Assembly: GCF_008386395.1 (NCBI RefSeq)
Contig: NZ_CP043761.1
Span: 6,014,001 to 6,078,000, forward strand
Reading direction: 5' to 3'
DNA from: Paenibacillus sp. 37
GTDB taxonomy: Bacteria; Bacillota; Bacilli; Paenibacillales; Paenibacillaceae
Length of the DNA stretch: 64,000 nucleotides
Below are positions 9,191 to 18,407 of the stretch, one piece after another (positions within the stretch are counted from its first letter, which is position 1; every line of letters begins with the position of its first letter). Under the pieces are notes generated by a model that saw nothing but the letters and a program-made list of their open reading frames with translations, was not told the origin of the DNA and made no database searches. Both the position numbers and the translations under genes were made by a program.

Positions 9191-10894
9191 TTATTTCACA
9201 TCTTTTCCAGTCCAGAGAGCTACACGTTCTTTGATCCAAACCGTGTATTGTTTCTCCATCTCCACTGCACCCGCTTTGTCGAGTTCAGCCAGAAGACTAT
9301 CATATACGCTGTCGAAGTTCTCAGGTTTGGCAAGGATCGCCTCTGGAATACGTTTACGTACGATATCCTGTGTTTTCTGGAACGTTACGTTGTAATCCGT
9401 GTCAGATGGTACAGGCATGTTGTATGCTGCACCCCAATCTTTCAGCTTCAGATCATCGTCGGAAGGATAGAAATCTTTCCATGTTGTTATACCATAGGCT
9501 TTCAACGTTTCCTTCTCAGCGGCAGTGTAACCAGCTTGAATCTGTTCAGGGAAGTTCGTTGTATAGTAGTTATCCGTGGAATCTTTCACACCATCACCGT
9601 ATCTGGCGCTAAATATGTTATACATGCCTACGCCTGATTCTTTGGTAAAAGCAGAGTTATCATTGGTTTTGCGATCTTGTACGTCAGCCGGAATGATGCG
9701 TTTCCCATTCTCGACTTGGTAATGTTGGCCTTCAACACCCCAGTTTCTCAGGACCTGGCCTTCATCGGAAGCAAGCCAATCCATGAATTTGATAATACGT
9801 ACCGGATCTTTGGCCGAAGTTGTGATTCCGATACCATAACCGTCAAATCCCGTCGGTTGGAACGTATGATCCACAATATCCTTGTTCAAGGACACGGAGA
9901 AGTGGGCATATGTTTTATCGCCACCGTTAGACGATTTCAAAGCATTCTCCGCCTCACCATAGTTCCACTCCTGGTCGATTAGACCGAGTACACGGCCACT
10001 GGCAATTTTGGATTTGTATTGGTCATCCTTTTGAACAAATGTATCTTTGTCAAGCAGACCCTCGTTGTACATTTTGTTCAACCAACGGAAATATTCCTTT
10101 TCTTCAGGGCGTTTGTAGTGTAGAACAGCTTCATAGGTCTCAGGATTAATATAATACTCACCATCATCCGGTCCACCCGTAGCTTGGAATGCAGGGTTCG
10201 TTACCGTAATCATAATTTTCCAGTCATCTGCATTCAATGTTAACGGAATAGTAGGTTGACCATCAATCGTTGGATGTTTTTCATAATACGTTCTCAGTAC
10301 GTTCTCGTAGTCCTCAAGCGTTTTTACTTCAGGGTAGCCAAGCTCTTTCAATACTCTTTGTTGAATTTCGAATCCGCCCCTAGCGTCAAACTCAACGTTA
10401 TCTACACCCATATTAGTCGGGATCGTGTAAATGGCTTGATCTTCCAAACTGTATTTCAGACGGTTCATCTGATCACCATAGATTTTTTTCAAATTGGGAG
10501 CATGCTCCTCAATTAGATCGGTCAGGTCCAGCATCGCGCCTGCATCCACAAGCTTAGACAAGTTGCCTTTAGGATAGATAATATCAGGGTAATCACCACT
10601 GGCAGCCATCAAAGGAATCTTTTGGTCACCACCATTATTCACATCATACTCAGCTTCAATTGTAACTCCCGTTGCCTTAGTAATTTCTTGACCGACAGCA
10701 TCCTTCATGTTATTCCAGTTTGGACTCGCGTCTGCACCGAAGAATGTAAAGGTCACTGGACTGGTTGTATCTCCGGAATCAACCGGTTTCTCTGAAGCGT
10801 TAGTTCCTCCTCCACTGCCGCTGCATCCTGCTGTAATTGCAAGTGCACTGGCTAACAGAAGCATTGCGAATGTTTTTGGTGTTTTGCCCTTCAT
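9191..10894 (-). CDS. LplA-type sugar-binding lipoprotein, paralogue 2 of 3
   Basis: This 567-residue solute-binding lipoprotein has its lipobox at ALAITAGCSGSG. It is nearly collinear with paralogue 1 over the whole length and differs mainly in the first 60 residues and at scattered sites, so the pair looks like a recent tandem duplication. The ligand is unknown; the surrounding GH95, GH1 and GH2 genes suggest a glycan-derived oligosaccharide. The start ATG is preceded by AAGGGGG. It has its own promoter and terminator, so its level can be set independently of the permeases. Confidence 0.9.
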   Translation of the reverse strand: MKGKTPKTFAMLLLASALAITAGCSGSGGGTNASEKPVDSGDTTSPVTFTFFGADASPNWNNMKDAVGQEITKATGVTIEAEYDVNNGGDQKIPLMAASGDYPDIIYPKGNLSKLVDAGAMLDLTDLIEEHAPNLKKIYGDQMNRLKYSLEDQAIYTIPTNMGVDNVEFDARGGFEIQQRVLKELGYPEVKTLEDYENVLRTYYEKHPTIDGQPTIPLTLNADDWKIMITVTNPAFQATGGPDDGEYYINPETYEAVLHYKRPEEKEYFRWLNKMYNEGLLDKDTFVQKDDQYKSKIASGRVLGLIDQEWNYGEAENALKSSNGGDKTYAHFSVSLNKDIVDHTFQPTGFDGYGIGITTSAKDPVRIIKFMDWLASDEGQVLRNWGVEGQHYQVENGKRIIPADVQDRKTNDNSAFTKESGVGMYNIFSARYGDGVKDSTDNYYTTNFPEQIQAGYTAAEKETLKAYGITTWKDFYPSDDDLKLKDWGAAYNMPVPSDTDYNVTFQKTQDIVRKRIPEAILAKPENFDSVYDSLLAELDKAGAVEMEKQYTVWIKERVALWTGKDVK

Positions 10895-11005
10895 GTGTAA
10901 TCCCCCTTATGGATATTAATGAAGCTGTATATTTGTATAACAGGCTGACCTGCACATACCGTGACCAGATGAAACAATTGTAATTTTCTTGTTTTTATAA
11001 CATTA

Positions 11006-11206
11006 GAAGCGTTTTCCTAAAAAGAAAAAAATGTTCTTCTTGCCTTACTTCCTCTTCATTCTGCAAATGTTTACTTTGAGATTCAGGTGTATGCCACGTG
11101 TTGTACAAGCAAATGTAAGTGCTTTCATACTTGAATAATAATCTCTCCTATATCCCTTGTCAATAGTGAATTTATAAAATTGAAAACGTTTTTTAGAAAA
11201 CGTTTT
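11006..11206 (-). promoter_or_regulatory. Promoter of binding-protein gene 2 with multiple operators
   Basis: The -35 is TTGACA (11158-11163) and the -10 is TATTAT (11135-11140), with a 17 bp spacer. The cre-like element TGTAAGTGCTTTCA (11114-11127) lies 7 bp downstream of the -10. Two AAAACGTTTT palindromes (11183-11192 and 11197-11206, 14 bp apart) sit upstream of the -35, and a weaker variant GAAGCGTTTTCC sits in the leader at 11006-11017. Confidence 0.78.
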
Positions 11207-11211
11207 AGATA

Positions 11212-11241
11212 AAAAAGAACCCAGATATTCTGGGTCCTTTT
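11212..11241 (-). terminator. Terminator of the permease-binding protein 3 operon
   Basis: GGACCCAG and CTGGGTTC form a stem with a five-base loop, followed by six T on the minus strand. It lies 27 bp past the stop codon of the gene at 11268. Confidence 0.85.
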
Positions 11242-11267
11242 TGTTTTAGATCTGAATTGCTAAACGT

Positions 11268-12956
11268 TTATTTAGCCTCTTCACCGCTCCACAATTGAAC
11301 ACGGTTTTGAACGAGTTCTGTATACTGTTTCTCCATATCCTCTGCTCCTGCTTGGTTCACTTCTGCAATCATGCCGTCATAGATCGCATCGAACTGTTCA
11401 GGAGTACTCAGAATGGCTTCCGGGATACGTTTCCGAATGATATCCTGTGTTTTCTTGAAGATGACGTTGTAGTTGGAGTCACCTGGTGTTGGCAGATTGT
11501 ATGCTGCTCCCCATGGTTTGATTGGGAACTCATCTTCACTCGGGAACAGATCTTTCCACGTCGTAGCACCGTAAGCTTTGAGTGTTTCTTTCTCTGCATC
11601 GGAATATGCTGCCACGATCTGTTCAGGGAAATTCGTAGTGTAGTAGTTATCCGTTGAATCCTTCACACCGTCTCCATAGTGACCGGACATATTGGTGTAC
11701 AGTCCAATACCCGTTTCTTTCTGGAATACGGCTGCATTATTGGTTTTCTGATCCAGAATGTCGGCAGGAATGACACGTTTGCCGTCCTTCACTTCATACT
11801 GTTTGCCCTCAATTCCCCAATTCATCAGCACTTGCCCTTCTTCAGAAGCCAGGTAATCGAAGAATTTGATCGTACGAACCGGGTCAGGATTTGATGTTGT
11901 AATCCCTACACCCCAACCCGATACAAAACCAGGGTCTTGGTAGGCATGATCCTTGATATCCTCGGACAGGGTTACTGGAAAGTGTGAATACGTTGCTTCA
12001 GTCTTACCAGCGGATTTCAATGCATTTTCTGCATCGGAGTAACCCCAATCCTGGTCAATGACACCCAGAACACGTCCACTTGCAATTTTGGATTTGTATT
12101 GGTCTGTTTTCTGGATAAAGCTGTCCTGATCCAGCAATCCAGTGTTGTACATATGGTTCAACCAGCGGAAGTACTCTTTTTCCTCTGGGCGTTTGTAATG
12201 GAGACTTGCTTCATACGTCTCTGGATCGATGTAGTATTCACCGTCATCCGGAGCTCCTGTTGCCTGAAAGGCCGGGTTCGTTACGGTAATCATGATTCTC
12301 CAATCATCCGCGTCCAGTGTTAACGGGATCGTTGGCTGACCATCAATTGTTGGGTGTTTCTCTTTGTACGCCTTCAATACATTCTCGTAATCCTCAAGTG
12401 TACGCACTTCCGGGTATCCGAGTTCTTTTAGTACACGGTGCTGAATGCCAAATCCACCACCTGCATCAAAGTACTTCTGGTCTACCGCATAATACGTTGG
12501 CAGCACATAAATAGCCTGATCTTCATTACTGTATTTCAACCGGTCCATGTAATTACCATACAGCTTCTTCAGATTGGGAGCATATTGGTCGATCAGATCT
12601 GTCAGATCGAGCATTGCTCCGGCATCCACCAGTTTGCTGAGTTCTCCTTTGGGGGAGACAATATCCGGATAGTCTCCGCTCGCCGCCATTAAGGATATTT
12701 TATCTTGACCACCACTAACGGCAAATTCACCGTTAAGGGTTATCCCTGTTTTTTCCGTAAGGACCTTACCTACTTCATCCTTCATGCCATTCCAGTTCGG
12801 ACTGGGGTCAACGCTGAAGAAATCAAAAGTAAGTGGAGTTGTCTCTGCGCTTGTATCCTTGAACGACGTATCACTGCCGCTTCCTCCACCGCAACCTGCG
12901 AGTAAAGACATTGCAAGCACTGGTGCCAGTGCAATCTTCATTTTGGAACTTGCCAT
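11268..12956 (-). CDS. LplA-type sugar-binding lipoprotein, paralogue 3 of 3
   Basis: This 562-residue solute-binding lipoprotein has its lipobox at AMSLLAGCGGG. The open frame extends upstream to 13097, but the ATG at 12956 has AGGGAGG at good spacing and gives the same length as the two paralogues, so it is used. It is the most diverged of the three. The segment that reads IPTNMGVDN in the others is LPTYYAVDQ here, which may change ligand contacts. It follows the permease genes in one operon (LplB-like, LplC-like, this gene), the arrangement of a complete importer lacking only the shared ATPase, which is usually encoded elsewhere (MsmX type). Confidence 0.9.
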   Translation of the reverse strand: MASSKMKIALAPVLAMSLLAGCGGGSGSDTSFKDTSAETTPLTFDFFSVDPSPNWNGMKDEVGKVLTEKTGITLNGEFAVSGGQDKISLMAASGDYPDIVSPKGELSKLVDAGAMLDLTDLIDQYAPNLKKLYGNYMDRLKYSNEDQAIYVLPTYYAVDQKYFDAGGGFGIQHRVLKELGYPEVRTLEDYENVLKAYKEKHPTIDGQPTIPLTLDADDWRIMITVTNPAFQATGAPDDGEYYIDPETYEASLHYKRPEEKEYFRWLNHMYNTGLLDQDSFIQKTDQYKSKIASGRVLGVIDQDWGYSDAENALKSAGKTEATYSHFPVTLSEDIKDHAYQDPGFVSGWGVGITTSNPDPVRTIKFFDYLASEEGQVLMNWGIEGKQYEVKDGKRVIPADILDQKTNNAAVFQKETGIGLYTNMSGHYGDGVKDSTDNYYTTNFPEQIVAAYSDAEKETLKAYGATTWKDLFPSEDEFPIKPWGAAYNLPTPGDSNYNVIFKKTQDIIRKRIPEAILSTPEQFDAIYDGMIAEVNQAGAEDMEKQYTELVQNRVQLWSGEEAK

Positions 12957-13031
12957 AATGGTAATCCTCCCTGTTTCATATGTCTGTTTGTCCGGGACTT
13001 TTTTGTCCCTGTCTATAGCTTCATGAATACC

Positions 13032-13078
13032 ACACCGCAGCCCTATACGGTGAAGCGCAGACCAAATGGCTGCGCTTC
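13032..13078 (-). promoter_or_regulatory. Intercistronic hairpins between permease and binding-protein genes
   Basis: The 186 bp gap between the LplC-like stop and the binding-protein start holds a perfect 9 bp stem (GAAGCGCAG at 13052-13060 with CTGCGCTTC at 13070-13078). A smaller stem CACCG/CGGTG lies next to it. No T run follows, so it is not a terminator. It may be an mRNA stabiliser or processing site that raises binding-protein yield over permease yield. Confidence 0.5.
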
Positions 13079-13142
13079 GGGTATCCTGATGCTTCATTTG
13101 TAGATGTACGGCCGCTCTATGTGGCAGCCTGTACCCAATTGT

Positions 13143-14045
13143 TTAACCTTTTACTGCGCCCAGTGTCATACCGCCAACAAAGTACTTCTGAAGGAATGGA
13201 TATACAATGAGGATTGGAACCGTTACAACGATCGTAATCGCCATTTTGATCGATTCCGGTGAAATCTGTGTCATTTGCTGCGCCATATCATTGGCATTTC
13301 GTCCAGCACCTGAGCCCTGCTGCGTACTTTGCAATACTTTCATCAGCTCATATTGGAGCGTGGTCAAATGTGCCTTTGAACCATTATACAGGTACGTATC
13401 GAACCACGCGTTCCATTGACCTACAGCCAGGAACAATGCGATGGTAGCAAGCACTGGTTTACACAGTGGCAAGATAATTCTGTAATAGATTGTAAAGTCA
13501 TTCGCTCCGTCCAGCTTCGCGGATTCCTGCAATGAGTATGGCAGGCCATCAATGAATGAACGGATGATGAACACGTTAAATGCACTGATCATGCCAGGTA
13601 GTACATATACCCAGAATGTACCGATCAGGTTCAAGTCACGCATCAGAATGTAAACCGGAATCAGACCACCGGAGAAATACATCGTGAGCGCGAGCGTTGT
13701 GGAAACAAATTTTCTAAGTCCAAAATCAGGTCTGCTCAGTGTAAAAGCGATCATGGATGAACTGATCAATCCGAGCACGGTACCTACAAGTGTACGCAGA
13801 ATGGAGATCTGCAAACCTTGTAACAATCCATCATATTGGAAAATCGTTTTGTAGTTCTGTAATGTGAATTCGCGAGGCCACAAGTAAATTCCGCCACGTA
13901 CTGTATCTGTCGAGTTATTGAGTGAGATGGCTAGTACGTTAAGGAATGGATAAAGTGTTACAACCAGCACCATGGTCATCGCGAGGATGTTGAATATATC
14001 GAACAGTTTATCGCCCCGAGTAGCATTGAATGCTTTGTTCGCCAT
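13143..14045 (-). CDS. Carbohydrate ABC transporter permease, LplC-like
   Basis: This 300-residue inner-membrane permease has about six helices. The family's EAA loop, which docks the ATPase, reads SAKLDGANDFTIYYRIILPLCKP. It has the C-terminal signature FLQKYFVGGMTLGAVKG typical of LplC/YtcP permeases. The start follows GTAGGGAGGGG. It lies 15 bp after the LplB-like stop and upstream of binding-protein paralogue 3, so the three form one importer operon. Confidence 0.93.
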   Translation of the reverse strand: MANKAFNATRGDKLFDIFNILAMTMVLVVTLYPFLNVLAISLNNSTDTVRGGIYLWPREFTLQNYKTIFQYDGLLQGLQISILRTLVGTVLGLISSSMIAFTLSRPDFGLRKFVSTTLALTMYFSGGLIPVYILMRDLNLIGTFWVYVLPGMISAFNVFIIRSFIDGLPYSLQESAKLDGANDFTIYYRIILPLCKPVLATIALFLAVGQWNAWFDTYLYNGSKAHLTTLQYELMKVLQSTQQGSGAGRNANDMAQQMTQISPESIKMAITIVVTVPILIVYPFLQKYFVGGMTLGAVKG

Positions 14046-14060
14046 AATGTCGTCCCCTCC

Positions 14061-15044
14061 CTACATGATGCTTTCTTTTGTGAATTTTTTGAACAAGCCG
14101 TTCGCAGTAAACAGAAGGATGATACTGACAACGGAGTTGAATATACCTATGGCTGTACCATACGAGAATCGTCCCATATTCAAACCATAATTGAGCGCGT
14201 ATAGATCAAGTACTTCCGAGTAGTCTGTGACCAGACTGTTGCCAAGCAAGAACTGCTTCTCGAAACCGATACTGATAAGATGTCCAATTGACATGATGAA
14301 AAGTACGGAAATCGTGGTCCGTATGCCAGGCAGCGTAATATGCCACATCTGTCTCCAGCGGTTGGCTCCATCTACACGGGAAGCTTCATACAGCTCATTG
14401 TCGATACCTGTAATCGCCGCCAGATAGATGATGGCATTCCAACCGGTTTCCTTCCACATATCTGAAGCGGTTACAATGTACCAGAACAAGTTCCCCTTGG
14501 CCATGAATTGGATCGGCTGATCGATAATGTTCAGTCCTACCAATAGATCATTGATAATCCCTCCATCGGTGGAGAGCATCTTCGTAATGATCCCGGCTAC
14601 AACAACCCAGGATACAAAGTGAGGCAGATATGATACCGTTTGCACGGCACGTTTGAAGAACATGCCTCTCATTTCATTCAGGAGAATAGCGAAGAATATC
14701 GGTACGATAAAACCGACAACCAGTCCCATCAAGCTCATTGCAAGCGTATTACGAAGTACCAGATAGAAACGATCATCACTGAACAGCTCTACAAAGTGTT
14801 TAAAACCAACCCACTCTTGATCACCAAACGATCTGGCAGGTTTATAATTTTGGAAAGCCATCGTCCATCCCCATAGTGGCAGATAGTTAAATACGAAAAC
14901 CCAAGCTACGAATGGCAATGACATGAGATAGAGATATTTCTGCTGTTTCATTCTGTCCCAAATTCCGTTCCGCCGATTCTTTAAAGGCGGTTTGGGGTCA
15001 CTGCTTCTGTTCGCGGAAGCGGATTTTTTTGTTAGCGTTTCCAT
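14061..15044 (-). CDS. Carbohydrate ABC transporter permease, LplB-like
   Basis: This 327-residue permease is the partner of the LplC-like protein. The cytoplasmic N-terminal tail is basic (KKSASANRSSDPKPPLKNRR), followed by YLYLMSLPFVAWVFVFNYLP, the conserved first helix of LplB permeases. The EAA loop reads EASRVDGANRWRQMWHITLPG. The start is preceded by AGGAGGGGG. It is the first gene of the importer operon. The 280 bp region upstream carries operator-like palindromes but no strong consensus promoter. Confidence 0.93.
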   Translation of the reverse strand: METLTKKSASANRSSDPKPPLKNRRNGIWDRMKQQKYLYLMSLPFVAWVFVFNYLPLWGWTMAFQNYKPARSFGDQEWVGFKHFVELFSDDRFYLVLRNTLAMSLMGLVVGFIVPIFFAILLNEMRGMFFKRAVQTVSYLPHFVSWVVVAGIITKMLSTDGGIINDLLVGLNIIDQPIQFMAKGNLFWYIVTASDMWKETGWNAIIYLAAITGIDNELYEASRVDGANRWRQMWHITLPGIRTTISVLFIMSIGHLISIGFEKQFLLGNSLVTDYSEVLDLYALNYGLNMGRFSYGTAIGIFNSVVSIILLFTANGLFKKFTKESIM

Positions 15045-15250
15045 CTCCGTTCCCCCTCCTCTGTTTTATAAAATAATCATACTCGATAGAGCGTTTTCAA
15101 AATACCATCTGGATTTTAGAGAAAATCATATAAAAATTAGATATAGACATATATAATCAGACATTAATTCGTTAAAATCAGTGATAAATTCTACTTTTAA
15201 ATGATATAAAAGTAATATTAAGGTTAAATACTATCTAAAATGGTAAATTT

Positions 15251-15278
15251 CGAAAACGTTTTATAGTAATCGTTTACT
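15251..15278. promoter_or_regulatory. Operator pair upstream of the permease operon
   Basis: CGAAAACGTTTTATA (15251-15265) and the near-palindrome GTAATCGTTTAC (15266-15277) lie side by side, about 210 bp upstream of the LplB-like start. A weak candidate promoter (TTTTCG-17-TAGTAT) overlaps the AAAACGTTTT element. A further half-like copy GAGCGTTTTCAA lies near 15090. Confidence 0.5.
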
Positions 15279-15294
15279 TTGACCACATGGCATA

Positions 15295-15320
15295 CAAAAA
15301 GGACCCTTTCGGGTCCCTCT
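15295..15320 (-). terminator. Terminator of the GH2 gene
   Basis: GGGACCC and GGGTCC form a stem with loop GAAA, followed by TTTTT on the minus strand. It sits immediately after the GH2 stop codon. Confidence 0.85.
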
Positions 15321-15322
15321 GA

Positions 15323-18253
15323 TTACAATGTAAACTGAATGGTTTGCAGTTTAACGATCCCGAGTAATTGCGCTACGGATATGGAGGTTGCTGGACGGAA
15401 TTGATCTCCATTCAGATACGCAAGTATCTCCTGAAATAAGTAAGCGGCTTCCGGACGCTTCATTAAAGCCAGGTCAGCAAACGGAAGTGAGGATATCAAA
15501 ATCTTGCCCTTCCCTACTTTTGCCTCAAAGGCATAAGCGAGTCGTTTGGCCCGATGGAAATGGTCCACCACTTCGATCAGCGGTTCCACCCCGGGCAACG
15601 TATCCAAACATATCGCTGGTGTACCGTTCACCAAGTGATACCAATGCCAGTCCGAAGCTCCATCATGCGGGAAGGAGCCTAGTAGTGCTAGCTGTTTTCT
15701 CAAATACATGCCCATCGTTGCACCAGGCTGTGTAGCAAACATCAGGTAATTCCAGAATACAGGCAGATACTTGGTCTCCACTGAATCATATAACCCTTCT
15801 GCGGTTGGCTGTAGCCAAACACTCCCCCCGTTGACCACATAATCAACGACATTGGGTGTTAACGACTGAACGATAACCAAGTCAATCTCCCGATTTTTCA
15901 ACAACTGAAATCCATCGATTCGATCTACGCAATCATCTTGCGCTTCACCCAGGAATGGCTTCAACTCTGCCAAGGTATTCCAGAACCGATTCGAACCCGG
16001 ATGAGACTGGTAAAAAGGAAACGACCAGCCATGCCAAACATTCGCTACAGTTCTGTCCAAATCGCCTGATATCAACTCCGCTTCGATCCGAAAAGCTGCT
16101 GCCCCTTCATGAGGAGCGGTAGCGACGATGCTTCCCAGTGACATGACAGACCCACATTGGATATCTCCGGTCTTCCATGCCCCTTCAGTAAGTATCACAT
16201 CATCGCTTATTAACCTCCACTGAATGACTGCTTCCTCAAGCGGCTCCTTACCGTAGTGAGAGATGCGTACATCAACATGAATGGGTTCTCCGGCGTAAAA
16301 TGTACGCTCCTTGCAGCTTAACAATAGCACCAGATCTGCGTTGAAACGCATGAATTCTTCTGGAGTTGTAACGCCTTTGTCATCCCAAAATACATCCAGA
16401 ATGCCCGTCGTAGCATGTCCCTGCCCTGGAAAATCACGAATGTCCAGAAGCTGTACGCCCGCAGCGTCCGGTGTTCGCCGAATCCGCTCCATGGCTTCTT
16501 TTAAGGAACGTACCAGATGGGTACCACTGACCTGTTGAAAATGCTCCAGGGCCTCCATCATGCCTTTGTTTGTTAACGATTCTTCGATCGGTCGTAACCA
16601 ACTAAGACGCAATACGCCAGTATACTTGGCTCGCTCTTGGGGCCGCACATACATGGTGTACTGTGCATGTTCGTGTCCAATGACGGGATGCTCCGCAAGG
16701 CGGGTGACTGCATGATAATCCAGTGTGGTATCCGGTACAGCAGAATATGCGGATTCCAACGGGGGATGCCAGTTCAACGATTGAATATAATAATCACCTT
16801 CCCGCCCTTGCGCCGGAAGCTGTCCAAAACCTGTATTGTCGGTATATAAGCGGGTCGGGTCCATATCCCTTGCTCTAGATACCCATGCATTGAGTTCAGG
16901 GTGGCCATTCGGACCAATGAGTTCATTCCCCATGGAGAACATGACGAATGAAGGATGTCTATGCAGCGACTGAAGCAACCCGTCCAGTTCTTGTGTCAGA
17001 TAGGACAATACTTCAGCTGGCGCAGACTGATTCGATTGCTCAAAGAAACGAGACCAATGTGGAAGTTCTGCCTGCACCAGCATGCCAGCTTCATCAGCCG
17101 CGTCCCAGAAAGGCTCAGGCGCGCTCCACCCATGCAGACGGACGTGGTTGAAGCCGTATGTTCTAGCGATTCGAAACTGCTGAAGATAATGTTCCTTATC
17201 CCACACAGGATAACCTGTCAGTGGAAAGATACAACAATCGACGTACCCGCGCAGATACACCGGTGTTCCATTCAATTCAAGCTGCTTCCCGTTTGTTGCA
17301 AAGGAGCGAACACCAAATGATTGCTCCAGCCGATCCAGTTCCTGCTCACCGTCATGCAGACGGATCACTGCCTTGTATAATTCGGGGGATTCATCCGACC
17401 ATCTTGCAATAGATTTCCCTGTACCAAGTTCCAATCGCCACTGATCTATTACAGCGTTGATTTCAGTTAAACCTGCTGAGCTTATATCCACATGTGATGG
17501 ATCACTCAGATTCACATTACAACTATATCGATCAAGCCATTTGCCATCCGGATGCTGGATATCCACATGTAATTGCATCGATCTAGTCGATTCATTTGCG
17601 GGAGCGCTTACAATACAATCAATCCGAAGAGTTCCGTTCTCAGCATCTGGTTGAATACGTAACGTCTGTAATCGGCATGGGGGCAGACTGTCCAAATAAA
17701 CACCACCTGTGATTCCACCCCAGGCTGTGGCCGTATGCAATGAATGAATATGGCTACCCGCCAGCGGAAGTTTCATCGTATTATCCACGCGGATCTCCAC
17801 CCGATTCACTTCTCCCTGCTTCACCAGAGAGGTAACATCCCACTTCTGTTGATTCACCAGACTATCCTGCTGCCCGGCATACTGTCCATTGATCCAGAGA
17901 TTCGTTGTCCATCGGACACCTTCCAATCTGAATACATAGTGGCATCCGGGATCGTCTGATGGAACATGAACATCCTGAGCATACCAGGCTGAGCCTTCAT
18001 ACTCGCGTACCTTGGTCCAGGTATCAAGCCTTTCGTATTCAGGCTCATCTCCGTATCCTTGCTCTTCCCATGAACCGGGAATCTGAATGGTCTCCCATGA
18101 TGTATTTTCACACTGTGAAGGCGGTAATATCTCTTGCTCAACGAGTTTATCGGACTCCAGATCCAAACAAAACTGCCATGTTCCATTTAAGTTCAATGTA
18201 TGACGTACAGCGCCTATATCAGACAAATTCATATCGTATAGCCATCCCTTCAT
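15323..18253 (-). CDS. GH2 family glycoside hydrolase, large
   Basis: This is a 976-residue (or 969 from a second ATG at 18232) retaining glycosidase of family 2. The N-terminal jelly-roll sugar-binding domain is seen in LNGTWQF, IPGSWEEQGYGDEPEYE and AWYAQDVHVP. An Ig-like domain follows, then the TIM barrel with the acid/base Glu in FSMGNEL (E444) and a probable nucleophile in GHEHAQYTMY (E528). A C-terminal extension of about 350 residues follows. Family 2 includes beta-galactosidases, beta-glucuronidases and beta-mannosidases; the exact specificity cannot be read. No signal peptide is visible. Neither start codon has an ideal ribosome binding site. It is a single-gene unit between the importer and the two-component genes. 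Confidence 0.88.
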   Translation of the reverse strand: MKGWLYDMNLSDIGAVRHTLNLNGTWQFCLDLESDKLVEQEILPPSQCENTSWETIQIPGSWEEQGYGDEPEYERLDTWTKVREYEGSAWYAQDVHVPSDDPGCHYVFRLEGVRWTTNLWINGQYAGQQDSLVNQQKWDVTSLVKQGEVNRVEIRVDNTMKLPLAGSHIHSLHTATAWGGITGGVYLDSLPPCRLQTLRIQPDAENGTLRIDCIVSAPANESTRSMQLHVDIQHPDGKWLDRYSCNVNLSDPSHVDISSAGLTEINAVIDQWRLELGTGKSIARWSDESPELYKAVIRLHDGEQELDRLEQSFGVRSFATNGKQLELNGTPVYLRGYVDCCIFPLTGYPVWDKEHYLQQFRIARTYGFNHVRLHGWSAPEPFWDAADEAGMLVQAELPHWSRFFEQSNQSAPAEVLSYLTQELDGLLQSLHRHPSFVMFSMGNELIGPNGHPELNAWVSRARDMDPTRLYTDNTGFGQLPAQGREGDYYIQSLNWHPPLESAYSAVPDTTLDYHAVTRLAEHPVIGHEHAQYTMYVRPQERAKYTGVLRLSWLRPIEESLTNKGMMEALEHFQQVSGTHLVRSLKEAMERIRRTPDAAGVQLLDIRDFPGQGHATTGILDVFWDDKGVTTPEEFMRFNADLVLLLSCKERTFYAGEPIHVDVRISHYGKEPLEEAVIQWRLISDDVILTEGAWKTGDIQCGSVMSLGSIVATAPHEGAAAFRIEAELISGDLDRTVANVWHGWSFPFYQSHPGSNRFWNTLAELKPFLGEAQDDCVDRIDGFQLLKNREIDLVIVQSLTPNVVDYVVNGGSVWLQPTAEGLYDSVETKYLPVFWNYLMFATQPGATMGMYLRKQLALLGSFPHDGASDWHWYHLVNGTPAICLDTLPGVEPLIEVVDHFHRAKRLAYAFEAKVGKGKILISSLPFADLALMKRPEAAYLFQEILAYLNGDQFRPATSISVAQLLGIVKLQTIQFTL

Positions 18254-18358
18254 CTGGATTCTTGTAAATCCAGTCTAAAATGTGAAACACTCCGTGACCA
18301 TTGCTTATCATGGGAAGTGCATGGACAATATGATGAATCTGGAAATTTCTCAGCAATA

Positions 18359-18372
18359 CCGAAAACGTTTTA
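18359..18372. promoter_or_regulatory. AAAACGTTTT operator upstream of GH2
   Basis: CCGAAAACGTTTTA lies about 110 bp upstream of the GH2 start. On the minus strand it sits three bases upstream of a weak promoter candidate TTGCTG-17-TCATAT. Confidence 0.5.
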
Positions 18373-18407
18373 CACAATAGACAGGGGCAAAGCCCAGCAC
18401 TCTATAC

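Noticed and set aside
12957..13097. Longer N-terminus for binding-protein paralogue 3
   Set aside because: The extra 47 codons cover the intercistronic hairpins, lack a ribosome binding site and would hide the lipoprotein signal peptide.
7027..18372. AAAACGTTTT as plain CcpA cre sites
   Set aside because: The copies fail at the ends of the cre consensus and co-occur with separate, better cre-like elements, so a different regulator is more likely.
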